Of a stretch of 64,000 nt of DNA, positions 49,475 through 57,830 are shown one piece after another. The position numbers and the translations under genes are program-made. Origin of the DNA: Streptomyces sp. PH10-H1 (lineage in GTDB: Bacteria > Actinomycetota > Actinomycetes > Streptomycetales > Streptomycetaceae); the NCBI RefSeq assembly GCF_030063355.1, contig NZ_JASISZ010000015.1:44272-108271 (forward strand), in the 5' to 3' direction. Under the pieces are notes generated by a model. It was not told the DNA's origin. It ran no database searches and was given only the letters and a program-made list of their open reading frames with translations. The number at the start of each line of letters is the position of its first letter. The stretch's first letter is position 1.

Positions 49475-50367
49475 GTCAGTCGTTGAACGGACAGGTCGTG
49501 GTGGTCACCGGTGCCGCCAGGGGAGTCGGCGAGATGCTCGCGCGCAAGCTCGCGCAGCGCGGCGCCAAGCTGGCGCTGGTCGGCCTTGAGCCGGACCAGC
49601 TGAAGCTGGTGGCGGAGGGGCTGGGCGGCGGCGCGGCCCACTGGGTGGCCGATGTCACCGATCTCGAGGCGATGAAGCGGGCCGCGGCCGAGATCCTCGC
49701 GCACTTCGGCCGGATCGATGTCGTCGTCGCCAACGCGGGTGTGGCGACCGGCGGTCCGTTCCTGGACTCCGACCCCGTCGCGTTCGAGCGGGTCGTGAAC
49801 GTCAATCTGCTGGGCAGTGTCACCACTGCCCGCGCCTTCCTGCCCGCGCTGCTCAGCTCGCACGGCTATCTGCTGCAGATCGCCTCGCTGGCGGCGATCA
49901 CCCCAGCCCCGATGATGACCGCGTACTGCGCGAGCAAGGCGGGCGTCGAGGCGTTCGCCCACAGCCTGCGTGCCGAGGTCGGCCACAAGGGCGTCAAGGT
50001 CGGTGTCGGCTATCTGAGCTGGACCGACACCGATATGGTGCGGGGCGCGGACGAGGACGACCTCATGCGCCATATGCGGTCCAAGCTGCCCTGGCCGGCG
50101 AACCGCACCTATCCGCTGGAGCCGGCCGTCGAGCGGATCGCCGCCGGCATCGAGCGCCGCTCGCCGCACGTGTACGCGCAGTGGTGGCTGCGCGGCATGC
50201 AGTCCGTACGCGGCTATCTGCCGTCGGTCATCGGCGGTGTGCTGGGCCAGCGCGAGATGCGACGGGCCGAGCCGCAGTTCGCCGCCACGGCGGGCGCTCG
50301 CCGGGGGCTCGTCGGACGCGGCGGAGAAGCGGACGAGGCGGCGCAATCGTCACGCTCCGTAGGGTGA
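49471..50367 (+). CDS. Short-chain dehydrogenase/reductase
   Basis: 298 residues. NAD(P) fold VVVVTGAARGVGEMLARKLA (TGxxxGxG), NAG motif VVVANAGVATGG, catalytic Ser in LLQIASLAAIT and YxxxK as YCASKAGVEAF (about 151-161). The C-terminal 80 residues extend beyond classical SDRs. Third gene of the monooxygenase operon, likely interconverting an alcohol and a ketone. Confidence 0.92.
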   Translation: MSQSLNGQVVVVTGAARGVGEMLARKLAQRGAKLALVGLEPDQLKLVAEGLGGGAAHWVADVTDLEAMKRAAAEILAHFGRIDVVVANAGVATGGPFLDSDPVAFERVVNVNLLGSVTTARAFLPALLSSHGYLLQIASLAAITPAPMMTAYCASKAGVEAFAHSLRAEVGHKGVKVGVGYLSWTDTDMVRGADEDDLMRHMRSKLPWPANRTYPLEPAVERIAAGIERRSPHVYAQWWLRGMQSVRGYLPSVIGGVLGQREMRRAEPQFAATAGARRGLVGRGGEADEAAQSSRSVG

Positions 50368-50470
50368 AACAGGGCCATTGAGCTGGGGTTTATGCCCCAA
50401 CGTGCGAGCTATGTTCGGTCGTGTCAGTCTGGTCGAGGCCCCATCCCGACAAACTCCAGGAGGAGTGATC

Positions 50471-50662
50471 ATGGGCGCTTTCGACAAGTTCCAGGACAAG
50501 GCCGGCGACCTCGGCAAGAAGGCCAAGGAGGCCATGGGCGAGTCCAAGGACAAGGCCGCGGACGCCGCGGACCCGACCATGGACAAGGCCGCCGACATGC
50601 GTGACCAGGGCCGGAACAAGGCCCAGGACACGTTCGAGGACGCCCAGGACGACTGGAGCTAG
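50471..50662 (+). CDS. CsbD-like small stress protein
   Basis: 63 residues, charged and Ala-rich: FDKFQDKAGDLGKKAKEAMG then DKAADMRDQGRNKAQDTFED. Fits CsbD/small amphipathic stress proteins. ATG 50471 with GGAGG upstream. A hairpin follows. Confidence 0.8.
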   Translation: MGAFDKFQDKAGDLGKKAKEAMGESKDKAADAADPTMDKAADMRDQGRNKAQDTFEDAQDDWS

Positions 50663-50686
50663 TCAGCCGGCACGTCGCGAACGCTG

Positions 50687-50716
50687 AAGGGGCGCACCCG
50701 AAAGGGCGCGCCCCTT
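50687..50716 (+). terminator. GNRA-capped terminator after the CsbD-like gene
   Basis: Outer stem AAGGGGCGC (50687-50695) with 50708-50716; inner CCC-GAAA-GGG capped by a GAAA tetraloop. Confidence 0.75.
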
Positions 50717-50791
50717 CTCGCGGCGCGGCGCGGTGCGGCGCGACCGACGGCGGTGCCGACGCGGTGGCACCGCCGTCGGCCGGCCGTTCCG

Positions 50792-53700
50792 TCAGCGTTG
50801 AGGCAGCGGCGGGCGGCGGCGGTCCGGGCGCTGGGAGAGGTCGGGCGGTGTGGCGGCGGGGTGTTCGGCCAGCAGACCGAGCGCCGTCCTGACGGCCACG
50901 TCGAGTTGGCCGTGCCGGCCCTCGGCCCAGTCCAGCGGCGTGCGGAGGGACTCGATATCGGGGTCGACGCCGTAGTTCTCAACGCCCCACCCGTACGCGT
51001 TGAACCAGCCCGCGTTCATCGGGACGGTGATCACCGTGCCGTCCCCCAGCTTGTGCCTGCCGGTCATGCCGACCACCCCGCCCCAGGTACGCAGCCCCAC
51101 CACCGGGCCGAGGCCCAGCAGTTTGAACACGGCGGTGATCATGTCGCCGTCCGAGGAGGTCGCCTCGTCGGCCAGCGCGACGACCGGACCGCGCGGCGCG
51201 TTGCCCGCGTACGAGACCGGCTGGGCGTTGCGGGTGAGGTCCCAGCCGAGGATGGTGCGGGTGAGTTTCTCCACGACGAGTTCGCTGATGTGCCCGCCCG
51301 CGTTGCCGCGCACATCCACGATCAGCGCCTCATAGGCGACCTCCATCCGCAGATCGCGGTTGAACTGCGCCCAGCCGGAGCCGCCCATGTCCGGGATGTG
51401 CAGATAGCCGCACCGGCCGCCGCTCAGATGACGTACGACGGAGCGCCGTTTGGCGACCCAGTCCTGGTAGCGCAGCGGCCGTTCGTCGATCAGCGGGACG
51501 ACGGCGACCCGGCGCGGATGCCCCTCGCCGGGCGGGGTGAACGTCAGCTCCACGGTGGTGCCGCCCGCGCCCGCGAGCAGCGGATACGGTCCCGCGCAAG
51601 GGTCGACGGGCCGCCCGTCGATATGGGTGAGCACCGCACCCTCGCGGATTCCGGTGCCGGCGAGCGGGGAGCGGGCCTTGGAGTCCGAGGACTCACCGGG
51701 CAGGATCCGCACCACCGTCCACGTACCGTCCTTGTTGTGCTGGAAGTTGGCGCCGAGCAGCCCGATCGGCCGCTGATAGTGCGCAGGGCCCTCGTTGCGG
51801 CGGGCCGGGCTGACATAGGCGTGCGAGGTGCCCAGCTCGCCGAGGACCTCCCGCAGCAGATCGGCGAACTCGTCCGGGGTGGCGACTCGTTCGACCAGCG
51901 GCCGGTACTGGTCGAGGATCGCGGGCCAGTCGATGCCGCACATGTCGGGGGCCCAGAAGTAGTCGCGGATGAGCCGGCCGGCCTCGGCGTAGGACTGCTG
52001 CCATTCGGAGGGCGGGTCGACCTCGTGCAGGATCCGCCGCATGTCGACGTAGACCGTGGAATCGTCGTCGCCGCGCTCGGTGGCCGGGACGACGGCCAGA
52101 TCGCCCTCGTCGAAGACCGCGAGCCGCTTGCCGTCGCCGCTGACCGCGTACCAGTCCATGTGGTGGACGAGTTCGGTCCGTTTGGACTTGCCCAGGTTGA
52201 AGTACTCCAGGGTCGGGCGCGCGGACGGGTCCGTCGGGTTGGTGAACGTCTCGCCCAGCGCCCCGGAGATCGGCCAGCGCAGCCACACCAGGCCGTCGTG
52301 CACCGGCTCCAGCGCCGAGTACTTGGAGGCGGGGACGGGGAACGGCGTGACGCGGCTCGCCAGCCCCTCCGTCTCGACCACCACCGGACCGCCGTCCCCG
52401 CCGCTCTCGGCCGGGTCCAGGCCGCCGCCGATCGGGCGGCCTTCCACGGGCAGCGCGAAGGGTGACGGCGTCGCGGAGTTCAGCGGTACGAGATAGGGGC
52501 GGCAGCCGAGCGGGAACGACAGGTCGCCGGTGTGCACGTCGTAGACCGGGTCGAAGCCGCGCCAGGACAGGAACGCCAGATAGCGGCCGTCGAGGGTGAA
52601 GACCGGCTGCTCGTCCTCGAAGCGGCCGTTCGTCACGTCGATGATCGTGCGGTCCGCGAGCTTCGCGATCTTCACCGAGCGCAGGGACCGGCCGATCCCG
52701 GGGTGGGACCACGTGAGCCAGGCCGAATCGGGAGAGAACGCGAGGTCACGGACGGGGCCGTTCGTCGACCAGATCAGCTCGGACACCGTGCCGGTGCCGA
52801 TGCCGGCGGCGTCGGTGCCGGTGGTGGTGCGGGACGGGTCGTCGTCGCGGGCGTCGTCGTCCTCGTCGTAGCCGCCGTCGGCGGCGGCTACGCCGGTGCT
52901 GACGAGCAGCAGCCGCCCGTCGTTCGCGGCGACGGCAAGCGTGCCGCCGTCCGGCGAGGAGACCAGCTCCAGCACGCGCCCCAACTCGCCCACGCCGAGC
53001 CTGCGCCCGGTGCCGGTGACGGCGGTGCGGCCGACGGTGCCGGTGTTGCCGGTGGCGCCGGCAGTGCCAGTGGTGCCGGCGCCGATCGTGCCTGTCGGGC
53101 CGGCGGGCCTGGCGGCCGAGGCGTTGCCAGCGGTTCCGTCCGGGCCGTCCGGAACGTCCAGGCCATCCAGGATGTCCGATCCGCCCGGATCATCCAGGGG
53201 TTCCAGGTCAGCCAGGTCCGCCAGGTCCGCCCGTGCTGCGCGGGCCGCAGGACGGCTGGCGCGGCCTGGGAGGTGGGCGAGTTCGATGCCGTCCTCGCCC
53301 TCCGCGTCCGTGATGAAGGCGATCCGGCCGGTGTCACCGAGCATCTCGGGCAGCCGGACGCGGGCACCCGGTTCGTCGGCGATGGTGCGGGCGGGGCCGT
53401 CGCGGTGGGTCAGCCAGTACAGGCTGCCGCGTACGCAGACCGCGCTCGCGCGGCCGGTGCGGTCGCAGGCCAGGCCGTCCAGGTTCGAGGCGGCGGGTAC
53501 TTGGTAGGCCCGCCGTCCGGCACGGGGGCCGCCGAGGCGTACATCCAGCTTGCTGGGGCGGGCACCGGGGGAGAGGTCGTCGGCCATCCACAGCTCGCCC
53601 GCGCACTGGTAGGCGACACGGACGCCGTCGGTCGCCGCGCTGCGGGCGTAGAAGTCCGCGTGGTCGGTATGGCGGCGCAGGTCCGTACCGTCCGGTCGGC

Positions 53701-54364
53701 ATGAATACAGATTGCCGACGCCCTCGTGGTCGGACAGGAACGCGATCCTGTCGCCCACGAACATCGGGGAGTTCAGATGCCCGTCGATGTCCGGCACCAG
53801 CCGCTCGCCGTGCAGCCACAGCCGGCCCGTCGCGCCGCCCCGGTACCGCTTCCAGGCGTGCGGCTCGTGCGGCGGGGTGCCGGTCAGCAGCAGCGTATGG
53901 CGCTCACCGGCGACGTCACTGACGGCGATGTCCGAGACCGGCCCCCACGGCAGCCGCCCGCCGGGACCGCCATCGGTGGGCACGCTGTGGGCCCAGGAGA
54001 AGTACGAGAACGGCTGGCCGTGCGAGGAGACCGCGAGCACCTGCCCGTCGGGCGTCCAGGAGCACACCCGGGTGTCGAAGCTGCCCCAGTACGTCAGACG
54101 GCGGGCCGGGCCGCCGTCCACCGGCGCGAGATGGATCTCCGGATCCAGGCTGCGCCACGTGGTGAACGCGATGGCCGAGCCGTCCGGCGAGAAGCGCGGC
54201 GATCCGACCCGGGTGCGGTCGGCCGTGACCCGCCAGGCCCGGCCGGGAGCGGCGCCCGGCGGCCCCAGCGGCGCGACCCAGACATCGTCCTCGGCGACGA
54301 AGGACAGCAGTTCGCCATGAATGTGCGGAAACCGGAGATACGCGCCATCGCTCACCTCACCCAT
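50792..54364 (-). CDS. Tricorn-type S41 serine protease
   Basis: 1190 residues. Two beta-propeller blocks (about 1-370 and 460-690; SPDGSAIAF, SPDSAWLTW), a helical C1 domain, a PDZ (about 870-960) and the S41 core. The tricorn catalytic set is visible: SHAYVSP (Ser-His, about 845), SSDGDM (nucleophile Ser and Asp, about 1071) and VENYGVDPD (Glu, about 1129). It degrades peptides released by the proteasome in archaea. An odd Gly/Thr/Ala/Asp insertion (about 377-463) splits the propellers. Divergent from the cbiMN gene. Start uncertain (no clear ribosome site). Confidence 0.92.
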   Translation of the reverse strand: MGEVSDGAYLRFPHIHGELLSFVAEDDVWVAPLGPPGAAPGRAWRVTADRTRVGSPRFSPDGSAIAFTTWRSLDPEIHLAPVDGGPARRLTYWGSFDTRVCSWTPDGQVLAVSSHGQPFSYFSWAHSVPTDGGPGGRLPWGPVSDIAVSDVAGERHTLLLTGTPPHEPHAWKRYRGGATGRLWLHGERLVPDIDGHLNSPMFVGDRIAFLSDHEGVGNLYSCRPDGTDLRRHTDHADFYARSAATDGVRVAYQCAGELWMADDLSPGARPSKLDVRLGGPRAGRRAYQVPAASNLDGLACDRTGRASAVCVRGSLYWLTHRDGPARTIADEPGARVRLPEMLGDTGRIAFITDAEGEDGIELAHLPGRASRPAARAARADLADLADLEPLDDPGGSDILDGLDVPDGPDGTAGNASAARPAGPTGTIGAGTTGTAGATGNTGTVGRTAVTGTGRRLGVGELGRVLELVSSPDGGTLAVAANDGRLLLVSTGVAAADGGYDEDDDARDDDPSRTTTGTDAAGIGTGTVSELIWSTNGPVRDLAFSPDSAWLTWSHPGIGRSLRSVKIAKLADRTIIDVTNGRFEDEQPVFTLDGRYLAFLSWRGFDPVYDVHTGDLSFPLGCRPYLVPLNSATPSPFALPVEGRPIGGGLDPAESGGDGGPVVVETEGLASRVTPFPVPASKYSALEPVHDGLVWLRWPISGALGETFTNPTDPSARPTLEYFNLGKSKRTELVHHMDWYAVSGDGKRLAVFDEGDLAVVPATERGDDDSTVYVDMRRILHEVDPPSEWQQSYAEAGRLIRDYFWAPDMCGIDWPAILDQYRPLVERVATPDEFADLLREVLGELGTSHAYVSPARRNEGPAHYQRPIGLLGANFQHNKDGTWTVVRILPGESSDSKARSPLAGTGIREGAVLTHIDGRPVDPCAGPYPLLAGAGGTTVELTFTPPGEGHPRRVAVVPLIDERPLRYQDWVAKRRSVVRHLSGGRCGYLHIPDMGGSGWAQFNRDLRMEVAYEALIVDVRGNAGGHISELVVEKLTRTILGWDLTRNAQPVSYAGNAPRGPVVALADEATSSDGDMITAVFKLLGLGPVVGLRTWGGVVGMTGRHKLGDGTVITVPMNAGWFNAYGWGVENYGVDPDIESLRTPLDWAEGRHGQLDVAVRTALGLLAEHPAATPPDLSQRPDRRRPPLPQR

Positions 54365-54424
54365 GGTTCGGGGCGGGGGGAGTGAGGGCAACTTTTACGC
54401 GCTCCCTGTGCATCCAAACCGCTC

Positions 54425-54455
54425 TTGCGAATGAGTTGCAGGAAGCCACTATCAT
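54425..54455 (+). promoter_or_regulatory. Candidate Nur box over the cbiMN promoter
   Basis: TTGCGA-N5-TTGCAG (54425-54441) matches the Streptomyces nickel regulator site TTGCAA-N5-TTGCAA at 10 of 12 positions. TTGCGA could also act as a -35 with TATCAT (54450-54455) 19 nt on, so Ni-bound Nur would block polymerase. Confidence 0.55.
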
Positions 54456-54491
54456 CAAACAGTTGACCAGGCAGGACTTGAGGGGACCCCC

Positions 54492-55586
54492 ATGCACGTA
54501 CCCGACGGATTCATCGACACTCCGGTGTCGGCGGCGACCGGTGTCGTGGCCGTCGCCGCTGTGGCCCTCAGCCTGCGCGGCGCCCGCCGCGAACTGGACG
54601 AGCGCACCGCGCCGCTCGCCGGCCTGGTGGCCGCCTTCATCTTCGCCGTGCAGATGCTGAACTTCCCGGTCGCCGCCGGCACCAGCGGCCACCTGCTGGG
54701 AGGCGCGCTCGCCGCGATCCTCGTCGGCCCCTTTACCGGAGTGCTGTGCGTGTCCGTCGTCCTGCTCATGCAGGGCGTCCTCTTCGCGGACGGCGGGCTC
54801 ACCGCGCTCGGCACCAACATCACCGACATGGCCATCGTGACGACCGTCGTCGCCTACGCGATCTTCCGCGGCCTGGTGAAGGTGCTGCCGCGCAGCCGCG
54901 CCTCCATCACCGTCGCGTCGTTCGCCGCCGCCGTCGTCTCGGTGCCGGCCGCCGCCATCGCGTTCACCACCATCTACTGGCTCGGCGGCACCACCGACGT
55001 CCCGATCGGCAAGGTCGCCACCGCGATGGTCGGCGTCCATGTGCTGATCGGCATCGGCGAGGCCGCGATCACCGCCGCCACCGTCGGCGCGGTCGTCGCC
55101 GTACGCCCGGACCTGGTCTACGGGGCCCGTGGCCTCAGCAAGCCGCTGGAACTGCGCACCACGCCGACCGGCGTTCCGCTCGTACCGGGGGAGGCCCGTC
55201 CCACGACCGTCGCCGTGGCCACTCCGGCGCCCGCCGCCGTCGTGACCGCACCGGTGCCCGCCGCGCGTTCCAACCGGCCGGTCTGGATCGCCGGCCTCAT
55301 CGCGGCGCTCGCCCTCGCGGGCGGCGTCAGCTACTACGCCTCCGCCAGCCCCGACGGACTGGAGAAGGTCGCCCACGACAAGGGCATCGACCAGAACGCC
55401 AAGAACCACGCGGCCGAGGGCTCCCCCCTCGCCGGCTACAGCGTCAAGGACATCGGCGACGCCCGGCTGTCCGGTGGTCTCGCCGGCGTCATCGGAGTCG
55501 GCGCGACCCTCACCGTGGGCTCCGGCGTCTTCGTCGTCGTGCGGCGGCGCAGGTCGCATACCGTCCAGTCGGTCCAGGGCGCCTGA
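54492..55586 (+). CDS. cbiM: CbiMN-type ECF permease for Ni or Co
   Basis: 364 residues. It starts MHVPDGFID: the free N-terminus with His2 is the metal-binding site of CbiM/NikM. Six to seven helices follow (MLNFPVAAGTSGHLLGGALAA is the family signature). The C-terminus is a fused CbiN/PDGLE module (SASPDGLEKVAHDKGI...). ATG 54492 has GAGGGG. First of three genes forming a complete ECF importer. The candidate Nur box argues for nickel. Confidence 0.92.
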   Translation: MHVPDGFIDTPVSAATGVVAVAAVALSLRGARRELDERTAPLAGLVAAFIFAVQMLNFPVAAGTSGHLLGGALAAILVGPFTGVLCVSVVLLMQGVLFADGGLTALGTNITDMAIVTTVVAYAIFRGLVKVLPRSRASITVASFAAAVVSVPAAAIAFTTIYWLGGTTDVPIGKVATAMVGVHVLIGIGEAAITAATVGAVVAVRPDLVYGARGLSKPLELRTTPTGVPLVPGEARPTTVAVATPAPAAVVTAPVPAARSNRPVWIAGLIAALALAGGVSYYASASPDGLEKVAHDKGIDQNAKNHAAEGSPLAGYSVKDIGDARLSGGLAGVIGVGATLTVGSGVFVVVRRRRSHTVQSVQGA

Positions 55587-55588
55587 GC

Positions 55589-56353
55589 ATGGGCGCGGGA
55601 CACGCACACCGGCTCTACCGGCACGGGCACTCGCCCGTGCACGGGCTGCCGCCGCACTGCAAGATCGCGGCCGTCTTCGGCTTCGTGCTCGTCGTGGTCT
55701 CCACCCCCCGCGAGGCGATGTGGGCCTTCGGCCTGTACGCGGTCCTGCTGGTCGCCGTCGCGTTCCGCGCCCGCGTCCCGATCTCGTTCCTGCTCCGCAG
55801 GCTCCTGATCGAGGTGCCCTTCGTCGCCTTCGCGGTCCTGCTCCCTTTCGTCGCGACCGGCCCGCACATCGAATTCCTCGGCCTCTCGCTGAGCGAGAAC
55901 GGCCTGTGGGGAGCCTGGAACGTCCTCGTCAAGGGCACCCTCGGCGTTGCCGCGTCCGTCCTGCTCGCGGCCACCACCGAGCTGCGCGAGCTGCTGCTCG
56001 GCCTCCAGCGACTGCGTATGCCGCCGCTCCTCGTCCAGATCGCATCCTTCATGATCCGCTACGGCGATGTCATCACCGATGAGATGCGGCGGATGCGGAT
56101 CGCCCGCGAGTCCCGCGGTTTCCAGGCACGCGGCGTCAGACACTGGGGTGTCCTCGCGAAGTCCGCGGGCGCGCTGTTCATCCGCTCCTACGAGCGCGGC
56201 GAACGTGTCCACCTGGCGATGGTCAGCCGCGGCTACACCGGCACGATGCCCGTGATCGACGACGTCACCGCCACCCGCGCCCAGTGGTCCCAAGCCGCCG
56301 TGCTCCCCGCACTGGCCCTCGCCGTCTGCCTGACAGGATGGACGCTGACATGA
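55589..56353 (+). CDS. cbiQ: CbiQ energy-coupling transmembrane protein
   Basis: 254 residues, five to six helices; N-terminal His-rich HRLYRHGHSPVHGLPPHCK. The EcfT coupling motifs are visible as RRMRIARESRGFQARG and SYERGERVHLAMVSRGY, the two Ala-Arg-Gly helices that contact the ATPase. Starts 3 nt after the cbiM stop and overlaps cbiO by ATGA. Confidence 0.92.
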   Translation: MGAGHAHRLYRHGHSPVHGLPPHCKIAAVFGFVLVVVSTPREAMWAFGLYAVLLVAVAFRARVPISFLLRRLLIEVPFVAFAVLLPFVATGPHIEFLGLSLSENGLWGAWNVLVKGTLGVAASVLLAATTELRELLLGLQRLRMPPLLVQIASFMIRYGDVITDEMRRMRIARESRGFQARGVRHWGVLAKSAGALFIRSYERGERVHLAMVSRGYTGTMPVIDDVTATRAQWSQAAVLPALALAVCLTGWTLT

Positions 56354-57129
56354 CCCCCGACCCGACCTCCCCCTCGCTCGACGTACGCGGCCTCGCCTAC
56401 GCCTACCCCGACGGCCACCAGGCCCTCTTCGGCGTCGACCTCACCGTCGCCCGCGGCGAGCGGGTGGCCCTTCTCGGACCGAACGGCGCGGGCAAGACCA
56501 CCCTCGTCCTGCACCTCAACGGGATCCTCACCGGCGGCGCCGGCACGGTCACCGTCGGCGGCCTGCCCGTCGGCAAGCAGCACCTCGCCGAGATCCGCCG
56601 CCGCGTCGGCATCGTCTTCCAGGACCCCGACGACCAGCTCTTCATGCCGACCGTCCGTGAGGACGTCGCCTTCGGCCCCGCGGCCGGTGGCCTGCGCGGC
56701 CCCGAACTCGAGGCGCGCGTGATGACGGCGCTCGACCAGGTGGGCATGGCCGACTTCGCCCCCCGCCCCCCGCACCACTTGTCCTTCGGACAGAGGCGGC
56801 GGGTCGCGGTGGCGACCGTGCTCGCCATGCGGCCGGAGATCCTGGTCCTGGACGAGCCGTCGTCCAACCTCGACCCCGCGTCGCGTCGCGAGCTGGCGGA
56901 CATCCTGCGCTCGCTGGACGTCACGGTTCTCATGGTCACCCATGACCTTCCGTACGCCCTGGAACTCTGCCCCCGGGCGGTCGTCCTCAGCGAGGGCGTC
57001 ATCACCGCCGACGGCCTCACCCAGGACCTCCTCTGCGACGAGGCCCTCATGCGAGCTCATCGCCTGGAACTCCCCTTCGGCTTCAACCCTCGCTCAGTAA
57101 CGGCCCCGACGGCCGTTGCGAAGGTCTGA
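56350..57129 (+). CDS. cbiO: CbiO ATPase of the ECF transporter
   Basis: 259 residues. Walker A GPNGAGKTTL (about 44-53), Q-loop FQDPDDQLF, signature LSFGQRRRVA, Walker B ILVLDEPSSNLD, His switch VTHDL. The signature reads LSFGQ rather than LSGGQ, as in some CbiO proteins. Last gene of the operon; a 701-bp gene-free stretch follows. Confidence 0.95.
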   Translation: MTPDPTSPSLDVRGLAYAYPDGHQALFGVDLTVARGERVALLGPNGAGKTTLVLHLNGILTGGAGTVTVGGLPVGKQHLAEIRRRVGIVFQDPDDQLFMPTVREDVAFGPAAGGLRGPELEARVMTALDQVGMADFAPRPPHHLSFGQRRRVAVATVLAMRPEILVLDEPSSNLDPASRRELADILRSLDVTVLMVTHDLPYALELCPRAVVLSEGVITADGLTQDLLCDEALMRAHRLELPFGFNPRSVTAPTAVAKV

Positions 57130-57212
57130 CGTGTTCGTCTTGGCTGCACGGGGAGGGGCCCGGCGCCGGGCCCTGCGGCGCCGGGTTGCACGGGGTGCGC
57201 GGGGTGTTCGTC

Positions 57213-57652
57213 GGGGGTCGGTGCCGCGCCGGGGTATCTCCTCGGGCGGCTACGGGCCGCAACGCCCAAGTCTTCCACTATGGCTCACCGCACTTTAAAC
57301 GTCGCGGCCCGCTCAACGCCGCCCTGCGGGGACACCCCGCCCCGTCCCCTCCCAGGCCGAATCGCGCCCAACGGGCCGGGTGGGGCTGGGGGACGGGGTC
57401 CGGGCCGGGGTGTGGTTACCGTCCCGCAGGCGCCGGGCCGGTCGGGAGGGTTGTGGGTGGTGCTGTCCCGCAACTCGGGCCGGTCGGTGTCGTTGTGGAA
57501 AGGGGCATGGGCGCCGTGCTGCGGGCGCTGAACCGGCCGGAGGGGACGGGGCGGGGTGTCCCCGCAGGGCGGCGAACGAACTCATCCCGCGCTGTCCCGC
57601 TGACACGAGCGTTCGCCGCCCGAGGAGATACCCCGGCGCGGCACCGACCCCC
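57213..57652. repeat. Nested inverted-repeat element in a 701-bp gene-free gap
   Basis: Outer arms 57213-57250 and 57615-57652 are exact 38-bp reverse complements (core GCCGGGGTATCTCCTCGGGC). Inner arms 57318-57352 and 57539-57573 are exact 35-bp reverse complements (core CTGCGGGGACACCCCGCCCC). The 186-bp centre is G-rich. The gap 57130-57830 holds no convincing gene. Either a mobile non-coding element (MITE/REP-like) or a very large RNA hairpin. No target-site duplication is evident. Confidence 0.85.
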
Positions 57653-57830
57653 GCAACGCACCGTGCGCGCCCACCGGCACAGGCGCACGGCCGGCACCGA
57701 ACCCGGAGCGCACCCAGCGGCGACACCGCGCGTACCCACGGGCGCCGCGCGCAGCGGCCGGCACCCAACCCCGCCGGAGGCGAGTGGTGGCGTAGCGTGC
57801 CCTCAACCGTTGAAGCTGGAGGGCACCGCC

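Noticed and set aside
57186..57830. N-terminal extension of the flavoprotein dehydrogenase through the inverted-repeat region
   Set aside because: The translation is Arg/Gly/Pro-rich noise encoded by the repeats; ATG 57831 has GGAGG and directly precedes the FAD motif.
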